Part shown: in pieces, positions 32,141-41,936 of the stretch | Numbering within the stretch: position 1 is the first letter of the stretch | Layout of the letters: every line of letters starts with the position of its first letter | Assembly: GCA_001939145.1 (NCBI GenBank) | Contig: LSRX01000484.1 | Location: 437,288 to 501,287 of the forward strand | From: Symbiodinium microadriaticum | Lineage: Eukaryota; Sar; Dinophyceae; Suessiales; Symbiodiniaceae | Reading direction: 5' to 3' | DNA length: 64,000 nucleotides | The notes under the pieces: generated by a model | Told to the model about the DNA's origin: nothing | Seen by the model: the letters and a program-made list of their open reading frames with translations, nothing else | Databases searched by the model: none | Program-made: the position numbers and the translations under genes

Positions 32141-33144
32141 CCAGCCATGCTAATCAAATATGAACCGTTCCTGGGAGGTTCCTCGACATCGAGCCACCTG
32201 TGGATGCAGTGACTCCCTCAGTTCCACATCCACGTTCCTCACCCACTGCGGCTATCTGTAACCCTGCAAGCTCTGAACCTGCCAGCATGCATGTTCGTGG
32301 CAGGACAAGTGGTCCCCTAGCTTCTAAACTGTAAACATCGATTGAAAGCCCCAAACCCCCTTAACCACCAATCCATTGAACCCTCAACCCTCTAGCATTG
32401 TCCCGTGTGTGGATCCGCAACTTTTCCGCAGCAAAACCGACGCCCAGGCCCAAGCCTTAAACCCCTTCAGTGCCGAAACCCCTGAGCTCTAGTGTTTTAA
32501 GGGCTCAGGGTTTAGAGCCCTAAACCCCCAACCTGCAACTCCAGCATCCCTGCTTTGAAGTCGGGCCGGGTGGGGTTCAAGTGATGAGGGATCCCTTCGG
32601 GGCGTCCTTGTCAGTAAGGAGCTTATTTTGTAGAGCTGAGATTGAGGTTTCCCTGTTTCCTGAAACTCTCCTAGAATCCTAGAAGCACGAAGCCCAAAAC
32701 CTCAACCCCCACTCCCTCAACCCCCCCCCCACCTAAACCCATAAACCTTGAGAGCATAGGCAACCTCGTGGGGAATAGTAAGAATATTCCCTCCGCATAT
32801 CCTCAGACATAGTCGTAGGTCTACATATGTATACCCACAACACCCTGTTCTAGTTGGTAAGGCCCCTGAATCTGTCTATCTACCCTATAGAACCCGCGTA
32901 TATGCTTTACATCTCTCGTTGCAGAAGCCTGTAAAGAACTCTTCCGGGCCCCCCTTTTGAAGCTGCCCTAAACCCTATAAACCCTAAAAAAACCCTTTGT
33001 GAGAGCGTCAAGAACCCCAAAATTTAGGGAAGTTCCCCTAAACCCAAAAAGCCCTTATTCAGGGAAGTTTCAGACAGGCGGCCTCCGGAATGGCGGCCTT
33101 GAGGAAGCTCTTTGAGGAGGCTGTGGCCTGAAGTTTACGGCTGT

Positions 33145-33235
33145 AGGAATTTAGGGTTTAGGAATTTAGGGTTTAGGGTTTAGTATAGGAATTTAGAGCT
33201 TAGGGTTTAGGAATTTAGGGTTTGGGGTTTGGGGT
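33145..33235. repeat. (GGAATTTAGGGTTTA)-type tandem repeat
   Basis: Alternating GGAATTTAGGG and GTTTAGG words, about eight in total: a telomere-like unit mixed with a GGAATT variant. MITE family B starts at its 3' end. Confidence 0.8.
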
Positions 33236-33236
33236 G

Positions 33237-33351
33237 TACTTGGAGGTTCATGGGTATTTATCAGTGGGGTTATAAGTCCCCTAATATGGGTTAGAATTAT
33301 AGAGACCCTACTTATAACCCCGTTTATAACTAGCCATGAAACCCCCAAGCA
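33237..33351. mobile_element. MITE family B copy 1 (palindromic, ~115 bp)
   Basis: TA then CTTGGAGGTTCATGGGTA...; the right end ...AGCCATGAAACCCCCAAG is its inverted repeat. Shares the inner motif TATAAGTCCCCTAATATGG with the copy at 44143-44265. The right-hand TA is mutated to CA. Confidence 0.7.
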
Positions 33352-33525
33352 GGAATTGCTTGAACCAGCCAGAACAAACTTTTCGGGTTCCCTTTTAGAT
33401 GCCCATATACCTTACAAAGAAGTGTACATGGTTGGTTAAGGTTAGGTGGTGGGAGTCTGGTTTACGGAAAGTTATTTAGAGGTTTGGGTCTGACTTTGGG
33501 CTCTAGGAAAAGAGCGTTGCACTCT

Positions 33526-33561
33526 TAGTAGTAGCAGCAGCAGCAGCGGGAGGAGGAGGAA

Positions 33562-33597
<36 letters not shown>

Positions 33598-33598
33598 G
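33526..33598. repeat. (GTA)n/(GCA)n trinucleotide array
   Basis: GTA and GCA units with a GGA block between; it ends immediately before the GATAG target site of the large insertion. Confidence 0.9.
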
Positions 33599-33603
33599 TA
33601 GGA

Positions 33604-33608
33604 GATAG
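33604..33608. repeat. target-site duplication GATAG, left
   Basis: GATAG immediately before the left inverted repeat; identical to 36092-36096. Confidence 0.7.
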
Positions 33609-33877
33609 AGTTAGATGATACCTTGCCTATTTTAGGCTATTGGCACCACCCGCCCCACCATCATCATACCTATCTTAAGAGAACTATTTTTTCCCCAATA
33701 CTTACTACTACTATCCAGGTGCCAATAGTCAAAATAGGCAAAGGGTTTCTTGTAGAATTTGGTTCAGGGTTTAGGGTTAAGTGTTAAGCATTTGCTTAAT
33801 TTTATCGGATTCTCCAAGAATGTTTTAACTACAATGAATTATATTATATAACTGCTTATAATTGCATCATAGTTTTA
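33609..33877 (+). repeat. left terminal inverted repeat
   Basis: Pairs with 35880-36091. It has an 18-bp insertion near 33666 and a ~45-bp insertion near 33780-33825 relative to the right copy. It contains its own palindrome (33623-33647 against 33718-33741) and TTCAGGGTTTAGGGTT, a telomere-like word. Confidence 0.85.
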
Positions 33878-33932
33878 CTGTATAGGATAACTAGTTTGTT
33901 TGTTCTGGTTTGTCATCAACATGTATCTCAAC

Positions 33933-33994
33933 CTTGCCTATTTAGGTGCGTGGCACCACCCAGCCCCAACCCTAGGATAGAAATCTACCTTAAG
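33933..33994 (+). repeat. third, partial copy of the TIR end
   Basis: CTTGCCTATTTAGGTGCGTGGCACCACCC and the following ~30 bases match the outer part of the left TIR (33622-33680) in the same orientation, with about 20% differences. Suggests nested insertion or a second, older end. Confidence 0.65.
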
Positions 33995-34086
33995 ATCTCG
34001 CCTCCGACCCCAGCATAACATCGCACCAAGAGCGACAAGGACTGAATCGCGGAGGGGAAAGACAACGGCAGGTGTAGTTTTTTTTT

Positions 34087-34881
34087 NNNNNNNNNNNNNN
34101 NNNNNNNNNNNNNNNNNNNNNNNNNNNNNNNNNNNNNNNNNNNNNNNNNNNNNNNNNNNNNNNNNNNNNNNNNNNNNNNNNNNNNNNNNNNNNNNNNNNN
34201 NNNNNNNNNNNNNNNNNNNNNNNNNNNNNNNNNNNNNNNNNNNNNNNNNNNNNNNNNNNNNNNNNNNNNNNNNNNNNNNNNNNNNNNNNNNNNNNNNNNN
34301 NNNNNNNNNNNNNNNNNNNNNNNNNNNNNNNNNNNNNNNNNNNNNNNNNNNNNNNNNNNNNNNNNNNNNNNNNNNNNNNNNNNNNNNNNNNNNNNNNNNN
34401 NNNNNNNNNNNNNNNNNNNNNNNNNNNNNNNNNNNNNNNNNNNNNNNNNNNNNNNNNNNNNNNNNNNNNNNNNNNNNNNNNNNNNNNNNNNNNNNNNNNN
34501 NNNNNNNNNNNNNNNNNNNNNNNNNNNNNNNNNNNNNNNNNNNNNNNNNNNNNNNNNNNNNNNNNNNNNNNNNNNNNNNNNNNNNNNNNNNNNNNNNNNN
34601 NNNNNNNNNNNNNNNNNNNNNNNNNNNNNNNNNNNNNNNNNNNNNNNNNNNNNNNNNNNNNNNNNNNNNNNNNNNNNNNNNNNNNNNNNNNNNNNNNNNN
34701 NNNNNNNNNNNNNNNNNNNNNNNNNNNNNNNNNNNNNNNNNNNNNNNNNNNNNNNNNNNNNNNNNNNNNNNNNNNNNNNNNNNNNNNNNNNNNNNNNNNN
34801 NNNNNNNNNNNNNNNNNNNNNNNNNNNNNNNNNNNNNNNNNNNNNNNNNNNNNNNNNNNNNNNNNNNNNNNNNNNNNNNNN
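34087..34881. other. assembly gap (N)
   Basis: 795 undetermined bases inside the TIR element, entered after a T-run. The real length may differ. Any frame spanning it is meaningless. Confidence 1.
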
Positions 34882-34962
34882 TTAGAAAAAGTGGAGGAGG
34901 ATGTTGAAAGGATAGACAAAGATGTAAATATTTTGAAGAATAATTTAAATATTATGGATTAA
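34882..34962 (+). CDS. 3' end of a frame cut by the gap: coiled-coil tail
   Basis: The plus frame emerging from the gap reads LEKVEEDVERIDKDVNILKN then NLNIMD and TAA. Charged heptad-like spacing (L, V, V, I, V, L, L) suggests a coiled coil. Codons are A/T-ending, unlike the host exons. The N-terminal part, probably the element's main protein, is hidden in the gap. Confidence 0.55.
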   Translation, partial: LEKVEEDVERIDKDVNILKNNLNIMD

Positions 34963-35127
34963 AATCTCGTGTATAGTGACAGGCCATCTTGGCAGAACAA
35001 AAATCCCCCAAAAGAAGGAAGTGAGCCAATGCCCCCGTGTGCCTAGCAGGTTCTACAGGTTCATAGGCAAACCATAAGAGTTTGGAAATGACATTAATTC
35101 GTAATTAGTTTCGTTAAATCTTAGGGA

Positions 35128-35391
35128 ATGCAAACATTTTTCATAATCTCGCATTATGAAAAAATGTTTATAATAATATTAATGCCAGTAAGAGTAAGTA
35201 AAATATCAGTTGAATTTGATCCATATACTGAAACAAATAATGTTGTTACTAGGAAGTGCTATCGTTGTAAGCAAGTCAAAGACATAGATTGTTTCAAGCG
35301 TTGCTATTGCGTTGGTAAGCATTCTTATTGTTATGTTAAATGCATTGCGACTTGTTCTGAATGCTTAGATAAATCTGTCAAGAATTCGTGA
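35128..35391 (+). CDS. small zinc-binding protein of the element (87 codons)
   Basis: ATG at 35128 (alternative Met-19 at 35182, which removes a hydrophobic leader). Cys pairs C44xxC47 and C76xxC79 with extra Cys at 55, 59, 61, 68 and 72; the segment CYRCKQVKDIDCF resembles CSGCKLVKHVGNF of the next gene, so the two are probably related. AT-rich codons. Zinc ribbons of this CxxC-K-F-CxxC type are common in viral and transposon proteins; the role here (DNA binding?) is inferred. It could be an exon of the next frame rather than a separate gene. Confidence 0.5.
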   Translation: MQTFFIISHYEKMFIIILMPVRVSKISVEFDPYTETNNVVTRKCYRCKQVKDIDCFKRCYCVGKHSYCYVKCIATCSECLDKSVKNS

Positions 35392-35464
35392 CAACATTTT
35401 GCTGATACAACAGCATTTCTTCAGAAAACATTTAAAGAAATACCAACCTTGAATATTAGAAGCG

Positions 35465-35932
35465 ATGGGTGATGAATTCCAAGTATGCAGTGGATGTAAG
35501 CTAGTAAAGCACGTAGGCAACTTTGACGGGTTTAAAACATGCAGTTGGTGTCGTGAACATAGCAGACGGTATCGTGAAAAGAACAAAGATGAGGTCAATA
35601 GGAAAAAACGAGAGAAAACCGCACAAAATGGTGCATTCAACTGCCGTGGTTGTGGTTTGAGAGTTCTTCCAGAAAAATACGAAGCCCACTTAGCAGGAAA
35701 AACTCACCAACACACACGAGAATCTAGACTCAGAACCAGAGAAACAAGGATAAAACAATTGCAGACCGATTTTCCAAATATCTGGAGTAAACTGTCGGAA
35801 GAAACCAAGAATGATGAAAACAAAATGAACCAAGTCATACTTAAAGTTCTTAAGAACGACTTCACCGACATCCACTTGAGTTATAATGTAATTATAATAT
35901 ATAAGCAGTTATATATTATAGTTACAATGTAG
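35465..35932 (+). CDS. zinc-finger protein of the element (155 codons)
   Basis: ATG at 35465. Domain 1: C8xxC11 and C26xxC29, followed by a basic helix (REHSRRYREKNKDEVNRKKR). Domain 2: C60xxC63, H75, H81, a C2H2 finger (NCRGCGLRVLPEKYEAHLAG). The C-terminal part is charged and helical. The last ~18 residues (YNVIIIYKQLYIIV) are encoded by the inner part of the right TIR. Two separate DNA-binding-type modules suggest it recognises the element's ends or regulates it, but that is inference. No catalytic motif is seen. Confidence 0.6.
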   Translation: MGDEFQVCSGCKLVKHVGNFDGFKTCSWCREHSRRYREKNKDEVNRKKREKTAQNGAFNCRGCGLRVLPEKYEAHLAGKTHQHTRESRLRTRETRIKQLQTDFPNIWSKLSEETKNDENKMNQVILKVLKNDFTDIHLSYNVIIIYKQLYIIVTM

Positions 35933-36091
35933 TTACAACCCTAAACCCTAAACCCTGAACCAAATTCTACAAGAAACCTTTTGCCTATTTTGACTATTGG
36001 CACCTGGATAGTAGTAAGTATTGGGGAAAAAATAGTTGATGGTGGGGCGGGTGGTGCCAACAGCCTAAAATAGGCAAGGTATCATCTAACT
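35880..36091 (-). repeat. right terminal inverted repeat
   Basis: Reverse complement of the left TIR, ending ...GGTATCATCTAACT. Carries the internal palindrome 35981-36004 / 36053-36077 and three CCCTAAA-like units (35939-35958). Confidence 0.85.
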
Positions 36092-36096
36092 GATAG
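36092..36096. repeat. target-site duplication GATAG, right
   Basis: GATAG immediately after the right inverted repeat. Confidence 0.7.
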
Positions 36097-37058
36097 TAGG
36101 AGGCAGGGAGTTGCCTAAACCCTACACGTCCCTGAGCTTTAATCTTACCGAACCTTCTGGGACTCCTTATGGAGATCGATAAAAAACCGCTTAAGAGCCC
36201 TGACACTTAGAACCCTGCAGTTATTTAATGTAAAGCACCAAGTAAAAGACCCCTCCAAAACCTTCCTAGACCCTCCATCTACCCTCTAAAGACCCTAAAT
36301 ACCCTTAATTTGGGACCATATACCCCTATTTGAGGGTACTTGGAGGGTCCTGGTTCTGTCCTTTTTTTTCCCTCTGAAGGCAGCAGCCCTGTCTGACTGG
36401 CAGCCTCGGGCATCCGAAGAGCGGGCAACGAAGGCGAAGATCGTGGAGGCGAAACCGCGGATCTTTCGGGGTTTCTACGTTTAAGTTGGCGCGAGAAAAG
36501 AATTAAGAGAGAGAGAGATAGAGAGTCTTCATAGGGATTCAGGATCTGGGGCTCAGATTTGGGGGCACACGTTCTGGGCACAGGGATTTACCGGGCGAGT
36601 TGGCAGGGGGGGTTCTTGCATCTGCCATAAAGCTTGAAGTGAGGCTTTTTAAGGGTTCCAGGTTTCAGATCTGGGCTTCCGGGGTACGTCTGTAAGGGCT
36701 GTCGAAAGGCTCTGCGAGGGGTTCCTTCTAGGATCTTGGGTTTGAGGGTTTTGGGGTTTTCTTGGGATTCAGGGCTTAGAGCCTAGGCAGGAGTTTAGGA
36801 TTGAGAGAGGTCAGGCTCAGGCACAAAAAAAAAGCAAAACCCGATTCTGGTTTTGATTCAGGCCCCAATTAATTCTAAACTGCACCCAAATCCGTAGCGG
36901 CAGCCGGTAGCAAAGCCAGAATCTCAGGACGTCGAAAAATCGGAAAAAAGCCGGGACATCCTCAAGCCCGTGTTTTAAGTGCTCTAAGTCCATGGAAACC
37001 CCAAGCTCCCGCAGGCCGAAACCATTCCAAAACCGTTGCCCTTGAAAGTTGCTTCCAG
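36097..37058. other. non-coding stretch
   Basis: CCCT/GGGT-rich sequence, a short (GA)n at 36509-36522 and a G-run; nothing gene-like. Confidence 0.55.
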
Positions 37059-37110
37059 GAAGTCGCGCAGCTCATGAGCCAACTGGAGAGTGCGGAGCCT
37101 TGTTTGCAGG
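37059..37110 (+). CDS. candidate exon, unknown protein
   Basis: Acceptor TTCCAG|G. Reads EVAQLMSQLESAEPCLQ with strong codon bias, ending before GCAGAG (GC donor) in phase 0 with the next candidate exon. The open frame itself continues for ~30 further codons, so the end is uncertain. Confidence 0.4.
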
Positions 37111-37183
37111 CAGAGGCTTCTTTGCACTTTGGCCTGCGGATAGGGCTTGGGCTCTGCGTTCGTGTTGTTTCAAACGATGGCAG

Positions 37184-37313
37184 GACCCGGTTGAGAAGCT
37201 GCTGCCGCTTATTCTGAGGGCCTTAAGGCTTAAGATGGATCGTGTTCTTCCGGATGCCAACAACTCTTTATGGTGGTTCCTACACCGCCTAACACATTTC
37301 TTGCATCCGGGAG
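37184..37313 (+). CDS. candidate exon, unknown protein
   Basis: Acceptor GGCAG|G and donor GTTAGT. Reads DPVEKLLPLILRALRLKMDR then VLPDANNSLWWFLHRLTHFL and HPG. Helical and amphipathic. Frame differs from the 37059 frame if read through, which supports an intron between them. Confidence 0.5.
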
Positions 37314-39711
37314 GTTAGTACAAGAAACCCCTGGAAGGTGACAGTACCTTCTCTGCAATCATCCCAATATTGAAGCTTATGAAGCCTGCTGGTTCCCATC
37401 TAAAACCTGCTACAAGTAGGAATCAGGAATCACTGGCCGGTCATCATGGACGGGTTTGCCATTTGGGTCTGCCTAAGTTCTGCCCAACATGCATCCCCAA
37501 ACCCTAAAACCTGTTTCTTAACGATTGCGTCGTTCCTTCTTCATTTCCCGAGCCAGCGAGAAGCTGGGGTTTCAGCTGCGACATTTCAAATTCGGGAGAG
37601 TTTCAGAATGCAGTATAGGGTTTAGGGTTTATACTGCTGGAGGCACTTCACAAAAGCCTCGTTGAAAAGGGTGCGTTGCAGGGAAAGAAGACCACTTTGT
37701 GTGTAGCCTGAGTCCGCAAGACGGTATGCTGTATGGCATTGGTGGAAGAGGCCCCACCCACCTGAGGCAGTTTGGATTCATGTAAACTGACTTCTGCAGA
37801 TACCCGGGAACCGATCTATTGGACTTGACTCATTTCAGGTGCTGGATGTACTCCTGGAAGACAGCTCAGAGGCCCGTATCAGATTCCGGAGCTTTTGAGT
37901 ACACCAGAACTATATTGCGCCATCATAACCACTCAGATGGGTCCATACGCCTTTCACTCACAAGCTGTTCTTTGCACTCGGCTATCACGTTGTCACCTGG
38001 TGCTTGCACGTGCTGCGGAGGTCAAAGTCTATAAAGACCCCTTCGAAGCCTGAACGGCGAATCCGCAAGTCTCTCAACCCCCAACTCCAAAGGCAACCTA
38101 GAGCGTCCGTTAAAGATTTTGACATCCGACGGAGCATCAATGTGGGATCCCTTGCTTCTTCATTCATCACCATGATAAACGTAGCTTCAGGAATGCCGCT
38201 GGTAGACAAGCTACTGCACAGAATGTTTCAGCTCGATTTAACAACGAGCCTCTCTGATTACAGTAGTTTAAAGCTTCGAAGCAAAGCGACATCGAACCTC
38301 AAATGCGAAGCTTAGCTGCTTAAGCAAGCCTTTTCTTCTTCTACTCACCGTGGTCCCTATACCTACTTTACCGTATGCCGCCTTCCCCAATTCAAAATGT
38401 CCGATAATGTATCTTTAAGAGAGCCAGAGCCCCGAGGAATCCTGTGCTCACCCAATCCAACTACGTAAACTTTCAGAGTGAGAGGCTGCGGTTTCGGGAC
38501 GTGAGATTTATCACACAAACTTCGCTTGTAGGGTGTAGACTTCAAGCTTGCCGACTCGCTAGATGTGACACCTACCCCAAGACTTAAACTCTAAAAACCC
38601 AAGCCTAAACTCTGCGGCCATGTTGGGTCAAGAGGAGCTGTGGCAGACACCTGGAAAGGGGTTTCGACAGACTTGGCATGTGCATCTGTTGTGAAGGCTC
38701 CTAGGTGCAGTATCTACTCGGTCTCTGATTTCTCAACAGGTCGTTGCCATTTTGTTCTTTCTGGTTTTCGTGGGAAGACGATTGCGAGCAGAGACCCATG
38801 GGGGCTGCAATTTCTCTCGTGGTCTTCCTCGAAGCTGGGAGCGACAAAGCCCTCCTCGTCGTCCATGTCCTCACCTCGCAGCGGCTTGGGAGGTGTGCGG
38901 CCAAGGGTTTGCACGCCCTCCCCAAGTCTTCGAGCTCGTTCGGAAAAGCAGGCCCTGACCGCAGCTCCGGCGCATGCTTGACCAACGAGAACCCCGGATC
39001 AGCATTTGGCGAAACTGCTTGTCTTCCTGGCCGACGTCTCCTCCAAGCCTAAGGAGCTTGATCACGAAGTTGCGAATCGCAGGCGAGACATGGAGAAGCA
39101 GCTGGAGATCCTGAGCCTGCTGCATCCAAGCCAGTGTCTGAAATGCATGGATGAAACCCTTTCGACAGCTCCAGAAGAAGCATGTGGCACTTTGAAGTCT
39201 CCGGAAGAAGCCTATGACATTTCGAGGTCTCGACCATGGCGCATTCTCAGGTGCGAGTCTTTCGCCGTGCGCTTGTAGCGAGATTGTGCCCATCAGCTGG
39301 ACCTTTCGAGGCAGAATCTGTGTTGCTGGGCGCAACTGAAACAAGATGCCCAACTGACGCGGCGGTGTTTATGGCTTACAGTCGGTCGGGGCAGCATCAA
39401 TTAGAGCAAACCTTAATCGCAAAAACCTAAATCGAAACTGTTCATCATGAAGACTTGCCGTCAGCTATGGACATGCAGCGAATATATCGTATAGTATTGG
39501 GGCGTTAAGACTTGAAGTAGGGTGAACATAGGCCGTGAAATAATCAGGTGGCAGTCGTGGCAGCAGGCTCCGAACATGAAGTTTCAATGCCCCTAGATCA
39601 TGCCTGGCTGCTGCGAAAAACCTAGCGTGTCAAGGCGATGGGCAGATAGTTAGCAAGGGTGAACCGAAAAGTAATTTGGACTGCACAGGAGGGTTCATTC
39701 TGTTGAGCTAG
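37314..39711. other. mixed stretch with unresolved coding-like frames
   Basis: Both strands carry protein-like frames at 38110-38280 (plus: SVKDFDIRRSINVGSLASSF) and 38880-39240 (plus: AKLLVFLADVSSKPKELDHE; minus: DLQLLLHVSPAIRNFVIKLL). One strand must be a shadow; I could not decide from splice context. A telomere word inside an 8-bp palindrome lies at 37612-37641. Confidence 0.3.
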
Positions 39712-39932
39712 GCATGATCGTCAGCACGGCTTCTGCTCTTTTGGCCTCTGGGGCCCAGACTATTGCTGCTGCCTGTCCACACAAGCGCTGGTCGGGGGTG
39801 TTCCAGAACAGAGCCTTTGCGATGAGGTCCGGGTTTAGGTATTTGTTCCATGGTACTAAGCGCGAAACAGAAACAAAGGCCATGCTCTTCAACACCTCCC
39901 CGGCGAAACTGGCGAAAGTGAATGTAAAGATA
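39712..39932 (+). CDS. candidate exon, unknown protein, strand not fully settled
   Basis: Acceptor AGCTAG|GC; 73 codons begin MIVSTASALLASGAQTIAAA, continue through CPHKRWSGVFQNRAFAMRSG and end KLAKVNVKI before GCGCCA (GC donor), phase 0 to the exon at 39983. The minus strand also has a protein-like frame here (LVPWNKYLNPDLIAKALFWN). The plus strand is preferred because phase joins the next exon. Confidence 0.4.
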
Positions 39933-39979
39933 GCGCCAAGGTGCCACCCTGAGGGTTTTTCAGGTGTAACTCAGCACTG

Positions 39980-40268
39980 CAGATGAAACTACCAGATTCA
40001 TTGCCGGAGGATGTCTTGCAGGGAATCCTTGCCTGCACCCTCAAAGTCGGGTTGCTGGTCACCTGTGGCCTTCTCCTGAAAACACTGACGGGTGTTGCAA
40101 AAGAAGGGGGGGGGGTTGTTCTCACAGATGAAACTACCAGATTCATTGCCGGAGGATGTCTTGCAGGGAATCCTTGCCTGCACCCTCAAAGTCGGGTTGC
40201 TGGTCACCTGTGGCCTTCTCCTGAAAACACTGACGGGTGTTGCAAAAGAAGGGGGGGGGTTGTTCTCA
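39980..40268. repeat. 145-bp tandem duplication carrying a candidate exon
   Basis: 39980-40124 and 40125-40268 are essentially identical; the only clear difference is a G-run of 10 versus 9. The unit includes an acceptor (CAG|ATG) and an open frame MKLPDSLPEDVLQGILACTL then KVGLLVTCGLLLKTLTG, ending before GTTGCA. High identity means the duplication is recent, or an assembly artefact. Confidence 0.85.
39983..40095 (+). CDS. candidate exon (first of two tandem copies)
   Basis: In phase with 39932. Contains a hydrophobic run (ILACTLKVGLLVTCGLLLKT) that could span a membrane. The second copy is at 40128-40240. Read on the minus strand the same DNA gives EKATGDQQPDFEGAGKDSLQ behind TTTTCAG|G, so the strand is uncertain. 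Confidence 0.35.
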
Positions 40269-40581
40269 TTGCAACATCTGTCATGCCTTCCGGCACGCAT
40301 GCGTGCAGGAAGATTCAGGAAGGTCGCGATTTTTCACTGGGAGCCGCGGGGATCCCCCGTTACTATAGGCGTCTCAACAGTTAGAATGGCTTTCGGGTTT
40401 AGGGCTGTGGATTTGTAGGGTTCAGGGTTGTAGGGTTTGCGTAGCTTTCGAGGCAGACTAGACTATCGCGACCTGCAGTTGATGGCCTTACCGGCTGCAG
40501 CCTGCACGGATGGTGCGCGGCCACCAGATACAAAGAGCTGAGACTGACGCTTGCAGATCTGCCCGGCAGCTACAGATTCAG

Positions 40582-40622
40582 ATGGACCGGGATGAGGGGC
40601 CTTCCGACTTTTGCATGGTTGA
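40582..40622 (+). CDS. possible short exon
   Basis: Acceptor ATTCAG|A, donor GTAAGT (perfect consensus). Reads MDRDEGPSDFCMV. Too short to judge further. Confidence 0.25.
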
Positions 40623-41936
40623 GTAAGTCCTCCCATAATTCAATACACGGCCCGGATCTGTAGCATGGAGCCTGCTGGGCAGCGGAATAGTTGAATAGCC
40701 CAAATTCCATGGCCTTGAGTGCTTGGGAGTCAGATCTTGGGGTTTGATCTTGCGTACCAGGCACCCTTCACTTCTCGCGTTAATTCAAAAGCAAAGAGTC
40801 CTTTCCAAGCTGTGCCTCCTGGCCATGTGAGACGCTCGAACTGATTTTCGAAAATTGCGATTTTCAGCTATGCCCGAAAACTCGAAATCCCCAGAGGGGG
40901 TTTAGGGTTTATCAGGGAATGCACCATGAGAAGGATCCCTTTGTTAGGTTGAAGCAAACTGCGCAATTACTGCGGGGAAAGAGCTGCCTGATGTTTCTGT
41001 TGCAACAAGTTTGGAAGGTCAAAGCCAAGTTGGCAAACCGGGCTTTCGTAGAGATTGGGGTAACTACTCCGCGTACTTAGCGTGCCTCTGCCCGAAACTT
41101 GAGAAGCCTGTCTGCTTCTTCGAGACACTTTTCAGGTAGAGTCAGGTGCGCAGGGACTACATAGCCCTTTGCACACCCGACATAGAATTACAGCGGTTTG
41201 CTTGATTTTGGATCTTATAAGCCCGAAACTTAAACCATCAGGCATATTCCCTAGTTACGGGTGTTTGGAGTCTGCGAGGTGGGGGCAGACAGCCGAGGAA
41301 AGCCGAAGGACAGGTCCGTTCGGGGGTGTTTAGGATTTAAGGGTTTAACGGTTTAGGGTTTAAGGTTAGGGAACACGAAAACATAAACCCATACGAAACC
41401 CCAAAGCGTACTTTTGCTTCGGCAGCTCGACTTCGCTCTCGACCCCGTGCTTAACCCACTTAGACCAACCTTATTTTGTCAGGTTTCTGCCTGGGAAATT
41501 GATGGCAGGCGAGAGATCTGGGACCTGAAGCTGTCGTTGAGACCTAGCCATAGGTGCTAGTTCTTGAGACCCCGAACCCTCCTCGTCTGCAGCGTCCCAG
41601 AGTCCAAACCCCAGACCCTTGTCCTAGCAAAAAGATGCCCTAACCTAAAACCCTCCAATGCCCTAAACCGTTCTTGAGGGTTCAAGTACCTTCAGGCGAT
41701 TATCCGGCTGAAGCGACGTCGACAAGTCACAGAGCTGCAGCGTGCCGAGCCACAGCTTGCTACTTTAGGGTCTAGGGCTTTACAAAGCTTATGCTTATAG
41801 GGTTCAGGGCTTGTGTCTAGCATTTGCATTTAGGGGTTTTACAAGGTTTAGGGACTTTCAGTTTGGGGTCCAGGGTTTCTGTGTGTAGGATTTAGGTTTG
41901 TGATTAAGTTTAGAGTGGGCTTAGGTTCTAGTGTGT

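Larger units (their letters stand above)
32141..33608. other. non-coding stretch with telomere-like words
   Basis: Degenerate CCCTAAA words (32340-32560, 32960-33050), TTTAGGG/GGAATTTAGG repeats (33145-33235), MITE family B copy 1 and a GTA/GCA array. No exon supported. Confidence 0.5.
33609..36091. mobile_element. AT-rich TIR element with zinc-finger genes, 5-bp target duplication
   Basis: Seen: the outer ends are inverted repeats starting AGTTAGATGATACCTTGCCT and matching over more than 200 bp with indels. GATAG occurs directly outside both ends (33604-33608 and 36092-36096), the signature of an insertion. The interior is far more AT-rich than the host and carries three plus-strand frames; one enters from the 795-base gap. 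Known: long TIRs plus a short target duplication define DNA transposons and the related Maverick/polinton-like elements, whose ends also begin AG and whose duplication is about 6 bp. Inferred: a self-contained element, true length unknown because of the gap. No transposase, integrase, polymerase or capsid gene is visible in the sequenced part, so the class is open. Confidence 0.8.

Noticed and set aside
33990..34919. 309-codon minus frame
   Set aside because: Almost entirely the N gap.
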